DNA of 64,000 nucleotides from Pseudorhodoferax soli (GCF_003337555.1 NZ_QPJK01000002.1:682001-746000); one strand, 5' to 3'. Numbered from the stretch's first letter, positions 27,330 through 37,516 are shown. Notes: generated from the letters alone by a model not told the origin. A program made the numbers and translations.

Positions 27330-28097
27330 TCAAGCCGCGGCCTGCAATGTCCTTTGTTGTGGTGTGTCTGGACGGCCGGCGCGGCGAAAAACAAACGGAT
27401 CATCATAGAAGGATTCGTGTGCGTTCCCTGCGCACCAGCCCGGCACGCCAAGCACCGGCAGCGGCGCGAACGGTTTTTTCGTCCACGCGTCCGCATCGAC
27501 GGCAGCGGCCAGCCAGTCGTCGATGCTCGCTATCGAATCGAGAGCTTGAGGCGCTTCAACCACATGGGCGGTGAGCGGCTTGCGGGGGTGCTGTAGCTGC
27601 TCCAGCAGGCCATGTCCGAAGACCAGCAGACGGGCGCCTTGCCACTGCCCGCGGCGCCTGACGAAGAGGCCATGCCAGTCGCGCGCGAGCAGCGCATCCC
27701 ACATGCCGCGTGGGGCCAACAGCAACGCCCCGTTCTCGTCGAACAGCGTCATCGCGTCCCGCAGCGGGCCGCGCTGCCGGCCGGGGCCCCGCCGCGCGAT
27801 CTCTGCCGCGTGCAAGGCGTTGAACCGCCACTTGCTCCGCGGAAAGTGCAGCCAGGACAGGCCGTTGAACAGGTCGTGCAGGTTCTCGCGCGTCGGACAC
27901 GTGCGCTGCGCGTGCAGCTGGGCCTCGTACCCGCCGCCCCGCGGCAGCGCTTGCTGCGGCACGAAGCGCGGCTGCTCTACGCCGGCCACCGTGTTGAGCG
28001 CCGCGTACAGCGGCCGGCCGCCGCGCATGGCCTGCGCCAGCGCGCGGCCCTGGCCAGCATAGGGATGCAGCCAGGGCCTGGACCAGTCGGGGCTCAC
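27330..28097 (-). CDS. DUF3025 domain-containing protein
   Basis: A 255-aa protein of the DUF3025 family, function unknown. Conserved segments include RENLHDLFNGLSWLHFPRSKWRFNALH, typical of the family, and the C-terminal SFYDDPFVFR. The GTG start at 28097 overlaps the stop of the NYN gene (GTGA), so it is translated in sequence after it. It is the third gene of pyrC-NYN-DUF3025. Confidence 0.87.
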   Translation of the reverse strand: MSPDWSRPWLHPYAGQGRALAQAMRGGRPLYAALNTVAGVEQPRFVPQQALPRGGGYEAQLHAQRTCPTRENLHDLFNGLSWLHFPRSKWRFNALHAAEIARRGPGRQRGPLRDAMTLFDENGALLLAPRGMWDALLARDWHGLFVRRRGQWQGARLLVFGHGLLEQLQHPRKPLTAHVVEAPQALDSIASIDDWLAAAVDADAWTKKPFAPLPVLGVPGWCAGNAHESFYDDPFVFRRAGRPDTPQQRTLQAAA

Positions 28098-29026
28098 GCC
28101 GTGCCGGGTGCCCAGCGCAGCTTGCGTGGCTGCGCCTGTGGCGTCAGCTCCACGCCGGGCACATGCTTCTTGAGGAACTTGGACATCACGGCCTGGCGGC
28201 CCAGCAGCTTGGATTCGCGCAGCCGCTTGGCGACCTCGCCGAAGTCGACCTCCTGGCCTTCGGCCACGCCCGGGAGTTCGCGCAGCAAAGACTGCACGCG
28301 CTCGCTGAGCTCCGCCTCCCTGGCGGCAGCGGCGGCAGCGCGCGCAGAGACCGGTGCGGGTGCGGGTGTGGGTGCAGGTGCCGGTACTGGTTCGGGCGGC
28401 GGCGCGACCGGCGCCGGTGCAGGCGCCGGTGCAGAGGCAGCCTCGACCACGGCCTTGGCCGCGGTCTTGCGCGCCGGCGTCTTGCGGGCGGCCGTCTTGC
28501 GGGCCGGCGCCGATGCCGGAGCCGGCGCGGGCTGGGGCGCAGGCGCCGTGACCGGTGCGGCAACGGCCACCACGCTGGCCGCGGCGCTGCGCCGTGCACC
28601 GAGCAACACCACCTCGTCGTAGAAGCCGTGCACCTCGGGCGACATCTTGTTGGCCTGCGAGAAGCACACGGTGCGCACGCCGCGCTCGCGCAGGCGCAGC
28701 ACCAGCGGTGCGAAATCGGCGTCGCCCGTGCCGATCGCCAGCACACCTGGTGCGTACCGGGCGCACAGGTCCATGGCGTCCACGGCCAGCGCCATGTCGG
28801 TGGTGTTCTTGGCCAACGGCAGGTTGACGCACAGGTGGAACGCGAACTCGCGCAGCACGCCGGCCAGGCCCTTCAGGTTCTCGGCACTGCCATAGGCGCG
28901 GCGGATCGCCACCGGCCCGGCCAACTGGGTCAGGTGCCGCAGCGCCTGGGCCACCATCTCGGGCGCCGAGAGGTTGTCGGCGTCGATCAAGAGGACGACC
29001 GGCCCGGTCGGTACCAGCGCGCTCAT
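28094..29026 (-). CDS. NYN-domain protein with Ala/Pro-rich linker and C-terminal LOTUS/OST-HTH-like domain
   Basis: A 310-aa protein. The N-terminal NYN (PIN-like, LabA/Limkain) domain (about 1-155) has acidic residues in [25 protein letters not shown] and [11 protein letters not shown], the pattern of a metal-dependent RNase. A low-complexity linker of Ala, Pro and basic KTAARKTP repeats spans about 160-235. The C-terminal 70 residues ([13 protein letters not shown]...[15 protein letters not shown]) resemble an OST-HTH/LOTUS RNA-binding module. The ATG at 29026 overlaps the pyrC stop (ATGA). An RNA-degrading or RNA-binding role is inferred. Confidence 0.88.
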   Translation of the reverse strand: MSALVPTGPVVLLIDADNLSAPEMVAQALRHLTQLAGPVAIRRAYGSAENLKGLAGVLREFAFHLCVNLPLAKNTTDMALAVDAMDLCARYAPGVLAIGTGDADFAPLVLRLRERGVRTVCFSQANKMSPEVHGFYDEVVLLGARRSAAASVVAVAAPVTAPAPQPAPAPASAPARKTAARKTPARKTAAKAVVEAASAPAPAPAPVAPPPEPVPAPAPTPAPAPVSARAAAAAAREAELSERVQSLLRELPGVAEGQEVDFGEVAKRLRESKLLGRQAVMSKFLKKHVPGVELTPQAQPRKLRWAPGTA

Positions 29027-30066
29027 GCCACGACCTTCCACGGCAGCACCTCACCGGCCCGCAGCGGCTTCAGGTTGGCCTCGCCGTAGACATAGCTGTC
29101 GGGCACGGTCCATTTCTCGCGCTTCAGGGTCACGGTGCCCTGGTTGCGCGGCAGGCCGTAGAAGTCGGCGCCATGGAAGCTGGCGAAGCCTTCCAGCTTG
29201 TCGAGCGCGCCGGCCTGGTCGAAGGCTTCCGCGTACATCTCCAGCGCGGCATGGCCGGTGTAGCAGCCGGCGCAGCCCATGGCGTGCTCCTTGAGCTGCG
29301 AGGCGTGCGGCGCACTGTCGGTGCCGAGGAAGAACTTGTTGCTGCCGCTGGTGGCGGCTTCGACCAGCGCCACGCGGTGCGTCTCGCGCTTGAGCACGGG
29401 CAGGCAGTAGTAGTGCGGCCGGATGCCACCCGTGAAGATGGCGTTGCGGTTGTAGAGCAGGTGGTGGGCCGTGATGGTGGCGGCCGTGTGCGCACCGGCG
29501 CCGGCCACGTACTGGGCGGCCTCGCGCGTCGTGATGTGCTCCATGACGATCTTGAGTTCGGGAAAGTCGCGGCGCAGCGGGATCAGCTGCTGCTCGATGA
29601 AGGCGGCCTCGCGGTCGAACAGGTCCACCGTCTGGTCGGTCACCTCGCCGTGCACGAGCAGGCGCATGCCTTCGCGCTGCATGGCCTCGAGCACCGGGTA
29701 GACCGTGCGCAGGCCGGTCACGCCGGAATCGCTGTTGGTGGTGGCGCCGGCCGGGTACAGCTTGGCGGCCACGACGCCGGCCGCGCGCGCGCGGCGGATC
29801 TCCTCGGGCGCGATCTGGTCCGTGAGGTACAGCGTCATGAGCGGCTCGAAGGCCACGCCCGCGGGCACGGCCGCGAGGATGCGGTCGCGGTAGGCCAGCG
29901 CCTGCGCGGTCGTGGTGACGGGCGGGCGCAGGTTGGGCATCACGATGGCACGCGCGAACTGCGCAGCGCTGTGCGGCACCAGCGTACGCAGCACCTCGCC
30001 ATCGCGCAGATGCAGGTGCCAGTCGTCGGGGCGGGTCAGCGTCAGGGTGTCGGTGGAGGCTTGCAT
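29023..30066 (-). CDS. pyrC: Dihydroorotase (class II)
   Basis: Zinc enzyme of de novo pyrimidine synthesis, closing carbamoyl aspartate to dihydroorotate. The 347-aa protein has [13 protein letters not shown] (metal His pair), the carbamylated-Lys region [28 protein letters not shown] and GTDSAPHA. These match the class II, E. coli-like type. It heads the pyrC-NYN-DUF3025 run and is divergent from the IclR regulator. Confidence 0.96.
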   Translation of the reverse strand: MQASTDTLTLTRPDDWHLHLRDGEVLRTLVPHSAAQFARAIVMPNLRPPVTTTAQALAYRDRILAAVPAGVAFEPLMTLYLTDQIAPEEIRRARAAGVVAAKLYPAGATTNSDSGVTGLRTVYPVLEAMQREGMRLLVHGEVTDQTVDLFDREAAFIEQQLIPLRRDFPELKIVMEHITTREAAQYVAGAGAHTAATITAHHLLYNRNAIFTGGIRPHYYCLPVLKRETHRVALVEAATSGSNKFFLGTDSAPHASQLKEHAMGCAGCYTGHAALEMYAEAFDQAGALDKLEGFASFHGADFYGLPRNQGTVTLKREKWTVPDSYVYGEANLKPLRAGEVLPWKVVA

Positions 30067-30201
30067 GGGGCCGGATTCTCCCATCGCGGACCGCAGGGCA
30101 TGTGCTGCATCCATAGAATCGATCACCGATAGCCACAACAACTCCGCCGCATCCACCATGTCGGAACACCGACGCCGAGTGGTGGTCCGGCACCATATCC
30201 G

Positions 30202-31020
30202 ATGGCAACACGCAAGCAAGCGCCCTCTTCTCCCACCGAACAGGAGGGCGACAAGCCTGCCGACCCTCTGTTCAACCAGTCGCTGGAGAAAGGCCTCGCG
30301 GTGCTGCGTGCGTTCGATGCCTCGCACCGCACGCTGACGCTCGGGGAACTGGCCGAACTGACCGGCATGACCAAGGGCTCGGCCCAGCGCACCGTGCACA
30401 CCTTGCAGGTACTGGGCTACGTGGGCAAGCACCCGCGCACGCGGCGCTTCCAGCTGTTGCCGCGCGCCATGGAGATCGGCGCCAACTACCTCGTGGGCCA
30501 CCCGCTGGTGCAGGTGTCGCACCCCTACCTGGCGCAGCTGACCCATGCCAGCGGCGAGACCGCCAACGTGACGGAGCCCGTGGGGCAGGACATGCTGTAC
30601 CTGGCGCAGCTGACCACCTCCAAGCACATCCCCGTCTTCACGCCCGTGGGCATGCGCATCCCGATGTACTGCAGCAGCTGCGGCCGGGCCTACCTGAGCA
30701 CGCTGCCGGACGAGCAGGTGCGCCAGATCCTCGAGGCCTCGCAGCGGGCCGCACGCACGCAGTACACGCTGACCGACGTCGATGCCATCGTCGAGCAGGT
30801 GCGCCAGTGCCGCCAGGTCGGCTACGCCACCAACTGCGAGGAGCTGTTCCTGGGCGACATGGGCCTGGCCGCGCCGCTGGTGGACCGCCAGGGCCAGCCG
30901 GTCGGCGCGCTGCACCTGTCGCCGCCGACCAGCCGCTGGACCATGGAGGACGCGCGCAAGAAGCTGGCACCCATGCTGATCGAGTCGGCGCGGGCGATCT
31001 CCAGCACGATCGCGTTCTGA
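30202..31020 (+). CDS. IclR family transcriptional regulator
   Basis: A 272-aa regulator. The N-terminal winged HTH (about 25-85) reads [48 protein letters not shown]. The effector domain (about 100-265) contains [12 protein letters not shown] and [21 protein letters not shown]. It is divergent from pyrC and convergent with the amidase at 31047. In such neighbourhoods an IclR protein usually controls the adjacent catabolic genes, here the amidase and TctC, but no operator was recognised. Confidence 0.93.
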   Translation: MATRKQAPSSPTEQEGDKPADPLFNQSLEKGLAVLRAFDASHRTLTLGELAELTGMTKGSAQRTVHTLQVLGYVGKHPRTRRFQLLPRAMEIGANYLVGHPLVQVSHPYLAQLTHASGETANVTEPVGQDMLYLAQLTTSKHIPVFTPVGMRIPMYCSSCGRAYLSTLPDEQVRQILEASQRAARTQYTLTDVDAIVEQVRQCRQVGYATNCEELFLGDMGLAAPLVDRQGQPVGALHLSPPTSRWTMEDARKKLAPMLIESARAISSTIAF

Positions 31021-31029
31021 GGCGTTCGG

Positions 31030-31045
31030 GGCCGTTCTGACGGCC
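31030..31045. terminator. Possible bidirectional terminator between convergent IclR and amidase genes
   Basis: A 6-bp stem GGCCGT/ACGGCC with a TCTG loop lies exactly between the convergent stops at 31020 and 31047. There is no T-run, so termination is uncertain. Confidence 0.35.
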
Positions 31046-31046
31046 T

Positions 31047-32576
31047 TCAGACCACCGAGGCTGCCCCTGCCGCGCTGGGCCGGTGCGCGAAGCGGTCGTC
31101 CGGTGCTGCCGTGACGATGGAGTCCAGCGCCGGCTCGGCCGGGCGCAGCCGTGCGATGTCCGGCCGCGGGCGGCGCAGCGCAGGGCGGCTCGCGAACGCG
31201 CCCTCCATCGCCTGCGCGGCCGACAGCAGCCGCAGATCGCCGCGGAAGGCGCCCACCACCTGCAGGCCGAACGGCATGCCCAGCTCATCCACGCCGCAGG
31301 GCAACGTGATGGACGGGTGCGTGGTCAGCGTGGTGACGTAGGTCAGGGCCAGCCAGCGGTAGTAGTTCTCTTGTGGCCGGCCGTCGATCTCGGCCGCGTA
31401 GAGCTGCGTCCACGCAAAAGGCGAGACCGGCGTGGTCGGTGCCAGCACCAGGTCGTAGTCCTGGTAGACGCGCTGGAAGCGCTGGATGATCCGGGTCTGC
31501 TCGGTCTGCGCCCAGGCAGCGTCCAGCAGGCTCATGCGCACACCCATCTCGTAGTTGGCACGCGGGTTGGGGCCCAGGCTGGCCGGGTCGCGCTCGTAGG
31601 TCTCGCGCATGCCGGCGACGAAGGCCTCGGCGCGCAGCACGTCGAAGCAGCGGTGCACGTCGCCCAGGTCATCGAAGCGCACCTCGTCGCAGGCGGCGAA
31701 CAGGCCGCGCATCTCGGCCACGCGCGCGCGCATGGCGCGGCGCACCACCGGGTCGACATCGCAGCTGCCGAAGTCCTCGGTCCAGGCCACGCGCAGGCGC
31801 GACAGGTCCAGCGGCGCGGGCTGCAGGAAGGCCAGCGGGTCCAGCGGGTAGCTCAGCGGATCGCCGGCATGCGGCCCGGCCGACGCGGCCAGCTGCAGGC
31901 AGGCGTCGCCCACGTCGCGGCCCATCGGGCCGACCACCGAGATCGGCGACCACCCCAGCGGCTTGCGCACGCTGGGCACCACGCCCGGCGAGAGCCGGAA
32001 GCCCACCACGCCGCACTTGGCCGCCGGGATGCGCAGCGAGCCACCGGTGTCCGAGCCCGTGCACACCGGCAGCAGGTCCAGCGCCAGCGCGGCGGCCGAG
32101 CCACCGGACGAGCCGCCCGCGTTGAGGTTGGTGTTGAACGGGTTGCCGGTGGCGCCCCAGACCGGGTTGCGGCTGTTGGCGCCAGCCCCCATTTCGGGCA
32201 CGTTGGTCTTGCCGACGACGATGGCGCCGGCCGCGCGCAGCCGGCGCACCAGCTCGATGTCGGACGCCGGCACATGGTTGCGCAGGCTGGGCGTGCCGGC
32301 GGTGGAGAGCAGGCCCTCCGTGGGCTCCAAGTCCTTCACACCCAGCGGCAGGCCGTGCAGCAGGCCCAGCGGCTCACCGCGCAGCACGGCCTGCTCGGCG
32401 GCCCGCGCCTCGGCCCGGGCCCGCTCGAAGCAGGTGGCCGTGACGGCGTTGACAAAGGGGTTCAGCTGCTCGATGCGTGCGATGCACGCCTCCAGCAATT
32501 CCACCGGCGACAGCTGGCGCGCACCGATCAGGCGCCGCAGCTCGACGGCCGAGGTTTCGGCAATGGACTCCGGCAT
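31047..32576 (-). CDS. Amidase signature (AS) family amidohydrolase
   Basis: A 509-aa AS-family amidase. The Ser-cisSer-Lys triad is visible: Lys in [10 protein letters not shown], the cis-Ser in [12 protein letters not shown], and the nucleophile Ser in [14 protein letters not shown]. No signal peptide, so cytoplasmic. Substrates of the family range from simple amides to carbamates; none is specified. It is 5 nt after the TctC gene on the same strand, implying a binding protein and hydrolase co-expressed for one compound. Confidence 0.92.
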   Translation of the reverse strand: MPESIAETSAVELRRLIGARQLSPVELLEACIARIEQLNPFVNAVTATCFERARAEARAAEQAVLRGEPLGLLHGLPLGVKDLEPTEGLLSTAGTPSLRNHVPASDIELVRRLRAAGAIVVGKTNVPEMGAGANSRNPVWGATGNPFNTNLNAGGSSGGSAAALALDLLPVCTGSDTGGSLRIPAAKCGVVGFRLSPGVVPSVRKPLGWSPISVVGPMGRDVGDACLQLAASAGPHAGDPLSYPLDPLAFLQPAPLDLSRLRVAWTEDFGSCDVDPVVRRAMRARVAEMRGLFAACDEVRFDDLGDVHRCFDVLRAEAFVAGMRETYERDPASLGPNPRANYEMGVRMSLLDAAWAQTEQTRIIQRFQRVYQDYDLVLAPTTPVSPFAWTQLYAAEIDGRPQENYYRWLALTYVTTLTTHPSITLPCGVDELGMPFGLQVVGAFRGDLRLLSAAQAMEGAFASRPALRRPRPDIARLRPAEPALDSIVTAAPDDRFAHRPSAAGAASVV

Positions 32577-32581
32577 CGTCT

Positions 32582-33601
32582 TCAGTCCGACTGGATGTTG
32601 GCGCGCTGGGCCACGGCGCGCATCAGCGGCAGTTCCTGCTCGATCTGGGCGACCGACGCGACCGCGCCGGAGAACGCGGGCTCGGCCCCCTGGGCGCGCA
32701 GCGCGGCCTGCGCCGCGGGCGTGGCGACGATCTTGGCCAGCGCCTGCTCGACGCGCTGGCGCACGGGCACGGGCGTGCCCTTGGGTGCCACCAGCATGAG
32801 CCAGGTGTCCGCGTTGACCTGCGGATAGCCGGCCTCGGCGAAGGTGGGCACGCCGGGCAGCTGCGACGAGCGCTTGGCCGTCGTCACGCCGATGGCTTTG
32901 ACCTTGCCGGCCTTGAGCTGCGGGATCGCCGCCGTAACGGTGTCGACCGAGAACGGCACCTGGCCGCCGATCAGGTCGGTCATGGCCGGCGCGCTGCCCT
33001 TGTAGGGCACGTGCAGCATCTTGCCGCCCACCGCCTGCAGCACGATCTCGCCCGTGAAATGCGAGGTGGTGCCGGCGCCGAACGAGGCATAGGCGTACTT
33101 GTCGGGCGCAGCCTTGATGGCGGCCACGAACTCTTTGACGGTGTTCGCCGGCACGTCCTTGTTGGCCAGCACGATCAGCGGGATGCGCGCGACGATGGCG
33201 ATGGGGTCGAAGCTCTTGACGGCGTCGTAGGGCAGGTTGCTGCGGATCGCCGGGTTGGCCGTGAAGGTCGAGCCCGAACTGATCATCAGCGTGTAGCCAT
33301 CGGCAGGCGCCTTGGCCACCAGGCCGGCGGCAATCGCCGTGCCCGCGCCGGGCCGGTTGTCGATGACCACCGGCTGGCCCAGCTCCTCGGCCAGGCGCTG
33401 GCCGATCAGCCGGCCGACGGTGTCGGCGCTGCCGCCGGGGGGAAAAGGCACGACCAACGTGACCGGCCGGGCCGGCCAGGCGGCCTGCGCGACGGCGGCC
33501 ATGGGCAGGACGCTGGCCAGGGCCAGCGCGCCCAGCACGGATGCGCCGAGCACACGGCGCGGCAGCGGGCGGGGAGAACGGCGAGTCGGCGAAGCGGACA
33601 T
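32582..33601 (-). CDS. TctC/Bug-family periplasmic substrate-binding protein
   Basis: A 339-aa periplasmic solute-binding protein of the Bug (tripartite tricarboxylate receptor) family, hugely expanded in Burkholderiales. A signal peptide covers about residues 1-39 (ends MAAVAQA). The mature part carries PARPVTLVVPFPPGGSADTVGR, DNRPGAGT and HVPYKGSAPAMTDLIGGQV. No TctA/TctB membrane genes are nearby, as is common for Bug proteins. It is divergent from a LysR regulator across a palindromic spacer and co-transcribed with the amidase. Confidence 0.94.
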   Translation of the reverse strand: MSASPTRRSPRPLPRRVLGASVLGALALASVLPMAAVAQAAWPARPVTLVVPFPPGGSADTVGRLIGQRLAEELGQPVVIDNRPGAGTAIAAGLVAKAPADGYTLMISSGSTFTANPAIRSNLPYDAVKSFDPIAIVARIPLIVLANKDVPANTVKEFVAAIKAAPDKYAYASFGAGTTSHFTGEIVLQAVGGKMLHVPYKGSAPAMTDLIGGQVPFSVDTVTAAIPQLKAGKVKAIGVTTAKRSSQLPGVPTFAEAGYPQVNADTWLMLVAPKGTPVPVRQRVEQALAKIVATPAAQAALRAQGAEPAFSGAVASVAQIEQELPLMRAVAQRANIQSD

Positions 33602-33661
33602 GGTGCGGGGCCTTTCAAGTGCGGTGCGTGCATGCTAGAAACGCCCTTTCCTTGCAGCAAG

Positions 33662-33699
33662 AACGAAATCCATCAAGTTTCGTTGCCGAAACGGCAACG
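33662..33699. promoter_or_regulatory. Overlapping inverted repeats between divergent TctC and LysR genes
   Basis: Two perfect dyads overlap: AACGAAA-N9-TTTCGTT (33662-33684) and CGTTGCCG-AAA-CGGCAACG (33681-33699). The first has the size of a LysR-type activation or recall site. The LysR gene starts at 33708, only nine bases later, so its product is the natural candidate binder. Confidence 0.55.
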
Positions 33700-33707
33700 C
33701 GCAGCCC

Positions 33708-34658
33708 ATGCCCTCCTCGTCCAAGCCCCCACCTGCGCGGCGCAGCGTCAACCACCGCGTGCTGCAGGAGGTGGCGCTGCGCTACTTCATGGAGGTGGCC
33801 AACGCCGGCTCGGTGACCGAGGCAGCGGCGCGGCTCGAGGTGGCGCCCTCCGCCGTCAGCCGCCAGCTCGGCCGGCTCGAACGCGAACTGGACACGCTGC
33901 TGTTCGAGCGCCGCGCGCGCGGCATGGCGCTGAACTCGGCCGGCGAGTTGCTCGCCGCACACACGCGGCGCGCCTGGCTCGACATCGAGCGCGTGGGCGA
34001 CGAGATCCTCGCGCTGCGCGGCGTGCGCCAGGGCGTGGTGCGGCTGGCCGCCACCGAGGGCTTCGCGTTCGACTTCCTGCCGGCGCTGGTGGCCGGCTTC
34101 CAGCAGCGCAACCCGGGCATCCGCTTCGCCATCGACATGTGCGTGCAGGCCGAGGTGGCGCGCCGTGTGCGCGAGGGGCTGACCGACATCGGCGTGACCG
34201 TGAGCCTGACCTCCGAGCGCGGCCTGTCGGTCGAGTACCGCCATCCCTCGCCCATCCTCGCCGTGGTGGCGCCCGGCCATCCACTGGCCGGCCGGCGCCA
34301 GGTGTCGCTGGCGCAGGTGGCGGCCTATCCGCTGGCACTGCCGGCCCACGGTTCGACGCTGCGCCAGCTGCTGGACATCAGCTGCAGCCGCCAGGGCCTG
34401 GCGCTGGAGCCCGTCGTCACCAGCGACCACCTGTACCCGCTGCTCCAGTACGTCGCGCACACCCGGGCGGTGACCTTCTGCGGCGAGATCGCGTTGCGCC
34501 AGCAGCTGCAGGCCGGCTCGGTGGTGGCCATCGCGCTGCGCGACCGCGAGATGAACGAGCGGCACTTCGAGGTGCAGACCATGGCCGGGCGGCACCTGCC
34601 GGATGCGGCGCGCGCCTTCATCGCCCACCTGCGCGAGACGCTGGCGCTAGACGCCTGA
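33708..34658 (+). CDS. LysR family transcriptional regulator
   Basis: A 316-aa LysR-type regulator. The HTH (about 22-82) is YFMEVANAGSVTEAAARLEVAPSAVSRQLGRLERELDTLLFERRARG. The C-terminal periplasmic-binding-like effector domain includes GVVRLAATEGFAFDFLPALV. It is divergent from TctC/amidase and probably regulates them through the dyads at 33662-33699. Confidence 0.94.
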   Translation: MPSSSKPPPARRSVNHRVLQEVALRYFMEVANAGSVTEAAARLEVAPSAVSRQLGRLERELDTLLFERRARGMALNSAGELLAAHTRRAWLDIERVGDEILALRGVRQGVVRLAATEGFAFDFLPALVAGFQQRNPGIRFAIDMCVQAEVARRVREGLTDIGVTVSLTSERGLSVEYRHPSPILAVVAPGHPLAGRRQVSLAQVAAYPLALPAHGSTLRQLLDISCSRQGLALEPVVTSDHLYPLLQYVAHTRAVTFCGEIALRQQLQAGSVVAIALRDREMNERHFEVQTMAGRHLPDAARAFIAHLRETLALDA

Positions 34659-34821
34659 GCAGCCCGCGCATGCCTTGCACTTGCCGCAACGCTCGCTCGC
34701 CCGTTCGTCATTGGTACGCGGCCGGTGCGGCGACACAATCAGGACGGTTCACGCACCGAGACCCTCACGCCATGCCACCTGTTTCTCCCGTGCCTCACGC
34801 CGCTGCCCCGGGCCTGACGAC

Positions 34822-36063
34822 ATGACATCCAACGTCCTGGTCCTGGGCGCCGGCATGGTCGGCACCTGCACCGCCATCCACCTGGCCATGCGCGGCCACG
34901 CCGTGGTGCTGGCCGACCGGCGCCCGCCCGGCGAGGAAACCTCGTACGGCAACGCCGGCCTGATCCAGCAGGAGGCGGTGGAGCCCTATGCCTTCCCGCG
35001 CGAAGCGGCCAAGCTGCTGCGCGTGGCGTTCAAGCGCGGCATCGACGTCAACTACCACGCAGCGGCCATGCCGGGCCTGGCCGGCCCGCTGGCGCGCTAC
35101 TGGCAGGCCTCCGGCCCGGCACGCTATCCCGCCATCGCCGAGGCCTACGCCCGCCTGATTGCGCAGGCCATTCCCGAGCACGCGCCGCTGATTGCAGCGG
35201 CCGGCGCCGACGACCTGGTGCAGCGCACCGGCTACCGCTGGCTGTTCCGCAAGAACGCCACGATGGACGAGGCGCTGGCCCGCGCCGAGCGCCTGCACGG
35301 CGCCTACGGCGTGCAACACACCGCCATGGACGCCGCGGCCTTGGCCGCGGCCGAGCCCGCGCTCAAGGCGCGGCTGGTCGGCGCCATCCACTGGCCCCAG
35401 CCCTGGGCCGTCGCCGACCCCGGCGCGCTCGTGGCGCGCTATGCCGCGCACTTCGCGCGGCTGGGCGGACGCATCGTGCAGGCGGACGCCAGCACGCTCC
35501 GCGCCAGCGGTGCCGGCTGGTCACTGCAGACCGCCGACGGGCCGCTCGACGCCGAGCACGCCGTCATCGCGCTGGGCCCCTGGGCCGACACCCTGTTGCG
35601 CCCGCTGGGCTACCGGCTGCCGCTGTTCGTCAAGCGCGGCTACCACCGCCACTACGTCGGGGGGGCCCTGCCAACCATGCCGTGGCTGGACGCGGACCGC
35701 GGCCTGGTGGTGGCGCCGATGCAGCGCGGTGTGCGTGTCACCACCGGTGCCGAGTTCGCGCCGCGCGACGCGGCTTCCACACCCCGGCAGATGGCCGGCG
35801 CCGAGGCCGCAGCGCGCGAACTGCTGGACCTGCCGCAGCCCGTGGAAGCCGCACCCTGGCGCGGCGCCCGCCCCTGCACGGGCGACATGCTGCCCGTGGT
35901 CGGTGCGGCGCCGAACCACCGCGGCCTGTGGTTCAACTTCGGCCACGCGCACCAGGGCTTCACGCTGGGGCCGGCCAGCGGCCGGCTGCTGGCCGAGTTG
36001 ATCGACGGCGAGGCACCGCTGGTCGATCCGACGCCCTACGCGCCGGGCCGCTTCGGCACTTAG
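34822..36063 (+). CDS. DadA-like FAD-dependent D-amino acid dehydrogenase/oxidase
   Basis: A 413-aa flavoprotein of the DAO/DadA family, oxidising a D-amino acid or other secondary or primary amine. The FAD dinucleotide fold is at the N-terminus (VLVLGAGMVGTCTAIHLAMRG, then DRRPPGEETSYGNAGLIQ). The C-terminus has WRGARPCTGDMLPVVG and FGHAHQGFTLGPASG. The ATG at 34822 opens the Rossmann fold; a short out-of-frame ORF (34772-34825) overlaps it. The stop overlaps the convergent carbamoylase gene by 4 nt. The substrate is not indicated. Confidence 0.9.
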   Translation: MTSNVLVLGAGMVGTCTAIHLAMRGHAVVLADRRPPGEETSYGNAGLIQQEAVEPYAFPREAAKLLRVAFKRGIDVNYHAAAMPGLAGPLARYWQASGPARYPAIAEAYARLIAQAIPEHAPLIAAAGADDLVQRTGYRWLFRKNATMDEALARAERLHGAYGVQHTAMDAAALAAAEPALKARLVGAIHWPQPWAVADPGALVARYAAHFARLGGRIVQADASTLRASGAGWSLQTADGPLDAEHAVIALGPWADTLLRPLGYRLPLFVKRGYHRHYVGGALPTMPWLDADRGLVVAPMQRGVRVTTGAEFAPRDAASTPRQMAGAEAAARELLDLPQPVEAAPWRGARPCTGDMLPVVGAAPNHRGLWFNFGHAHQGFTLGPASGRLLAELIDGEAPLVDPTPYAPGRFGT

Positions 36064-37340
36064 CCCGCCCGCTCCAGCATCGCCAGCAGCAGCACATTGG
36101 CCCCGGCCTCGATGTGCTCGGGCAGCGCATCCTCGATCTCGTTGTGGCTGATGCCGTCCTTGCAGGGCACGAAGATCATGCCGGTGGGCGCGACCTGGGC
36201 CACGTAGACGGCGTCGTGCCCGGCGCCGCTGACCACGTCCATGTGCGGCAGGCCGAGTTGCTCGGCCGCGCTGCGCACACTGGCCACGCAGGCCGCGTCG
36301 AAATGGCAGGCGTCGAACTGCACCACCTGGCGCAGTTCAACCTCCACCCGCGTTTCATCCGCAATCTGCGCGAAGCGTTTGCGCAGCGCGGCCTCCATGC
36401 GGTCCAGGCCTTCGTCGGTCAGGTTGCGCAGGTCGACCGAGAACGTCACCTTGCCCGGGATCACGTTGCGTGAGTTGGGCACCACCTGCAGAGAACCGAC
36501 CGTGCCGCGACCGTGCGGTGCTTCGTCGAGCGCGATGCGGTTCACCGCCTCGACCATGCGGGCGGCGCCCAGCATGGCGTCGCGCCGCAGCGCCATCGGC
36601 GTGGGGCCGGCGTGGGCGTCCATGCCGGTCACGGTGGCGTCGAACCAGCGCTGGCCCAGCGCGCCGCTGACCACGCCGATCGGCAGGCCCGCGTCTTCCA
36701 GCACCGGGCCTTGCTCGATGTGGGCCTCGAAGTACGCGGCGTAGCCGCCGCCCGGCACCTCGCCACAGGGCTGCGCGCCCAGGTAGCCGATGCGGCGCAG
36801 CTCATCGCCGACCGACAGGCCCGCACCATCGACCTGCGCATGCACGAAATCGGGCATGAACACGCCCGCGAATGCACCGGAACCCATCATCACCGGCGTG
36901 AAGCGCGTGCCTTCCTCGTTGGTCCAGACCGCCACCTCGAGCGGCGCGCGCGTGGCGATGCCGTGGTCGTTCAGCGTGCGCATGACCTCCAGCCCGGCCA
37001 GCACGCCGAAGTTGCCATCGAACTTGCCGCCCGAGGGCTGGGTGTCGATGTGGCTGCCCGTGGCCACGGCACGCGCCTGCGGGTCGGTGCCGGCGCGCCG
37101 CGCGAACATGTTGCCGACCTCGTCCACGCGCACCTCCAGGCCGGCGGCGCGGCACCAGTCGGCGACCTGGTCGCGGCCCGCGCGGTCCTCGTCGGTCAGC
37201 GCGATGCGGCAGACGCCGCCCTTGGGCGTGGCGCCGATGCGGGCGAGGTCCATCAGCGAGCGCCACAGGCGCGCACCGTCGATGCGCAAGGTGTCGGTGC
37301 GGGCCGCGGTCGCGGCGGGGGACGAAACGGACGAATCCAT
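36060..37340 (-). CDS. Zn-dependent hydantoinase/carbamoylase family amidohydrolase (M20)
   Basis: A 426-aa amidohydrolase of the HyuC/AllC/beta-ureidopropionase group. Metal ligands are seen in GSHIDTQPSGGKFDGNFGV and NEEGTRF. HIEQGPVLE, GMDAHAGPTPM and SGAGHDAVYVA are also conserved. These enzymes remove carbamoyl groups from N-carbamoyl amino acids or ureides. Together with the neighbouring DadA-like oxidase, amidases and peptide-type importer it suggests processing of carbamoylated or amide-bearing amino acids. It is divergent from the transporter operon at 37583. Confidence 0.92.
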   Translation of the reverse strand: MDSSVSSPAATAARTDTLRIDGARLWRSLMDLARIGATPKGGVCRIALTDEDRAGRDQVADWCRAAGLEVRVDEVGNMFARRAGTDPQARAVATGSHIDTQPSGGKFDGNFGVLAGLEVMRTLNDHGIATRAPLEVAVWTNEEGTRFTPVMMGSGAFAGVFMPDFVHAQVDGAGLSVGDELRRIGYLGAQPCGEVPGGGYAAYFEAHIEQGPVLEDAGLPIGVVSGALGQRWFDATVTGMDAHAGPTPMALRRDAMLGAARMVEAVNRIALDEAPHGRGTVGSLQVVPNSRNVIPGKVTFSVDLRNLTDEGLDRMEAALRKRFAQIADETRVEVELRQVVQFDACHFDAACVASVRSAAEQLGLPHMDVVSGAGHDAVYVAQVAPTGMIFVPCKDGISHNEIEDALPEHIEAGANVLLLAMLERAG

Positions 37341-37516
37341 GGGCAGGGCTCCTGTGTGGGGAAGAACGCTAGGGAAAGCGTGAATTGGCAATCCGGCCTC
37401 GCAAAGCAATAAACGGACCGGCGATCCATGCAATCAATATTAGTCGACTGACTTTCGATCCACAACATCACAATTTGCGCTATTGCATATCGTCTATCGA
37501 TTCATCGGTGCGAAGC

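Noticed and set aside
28330-28560. Repeat-like stretch of GGTGCAGGTGCCGGT units
   Set aside because: It encodes the Ala/Pro-rich linker of the NYN protein; no precise tandem period or CRISPR-like spacing.
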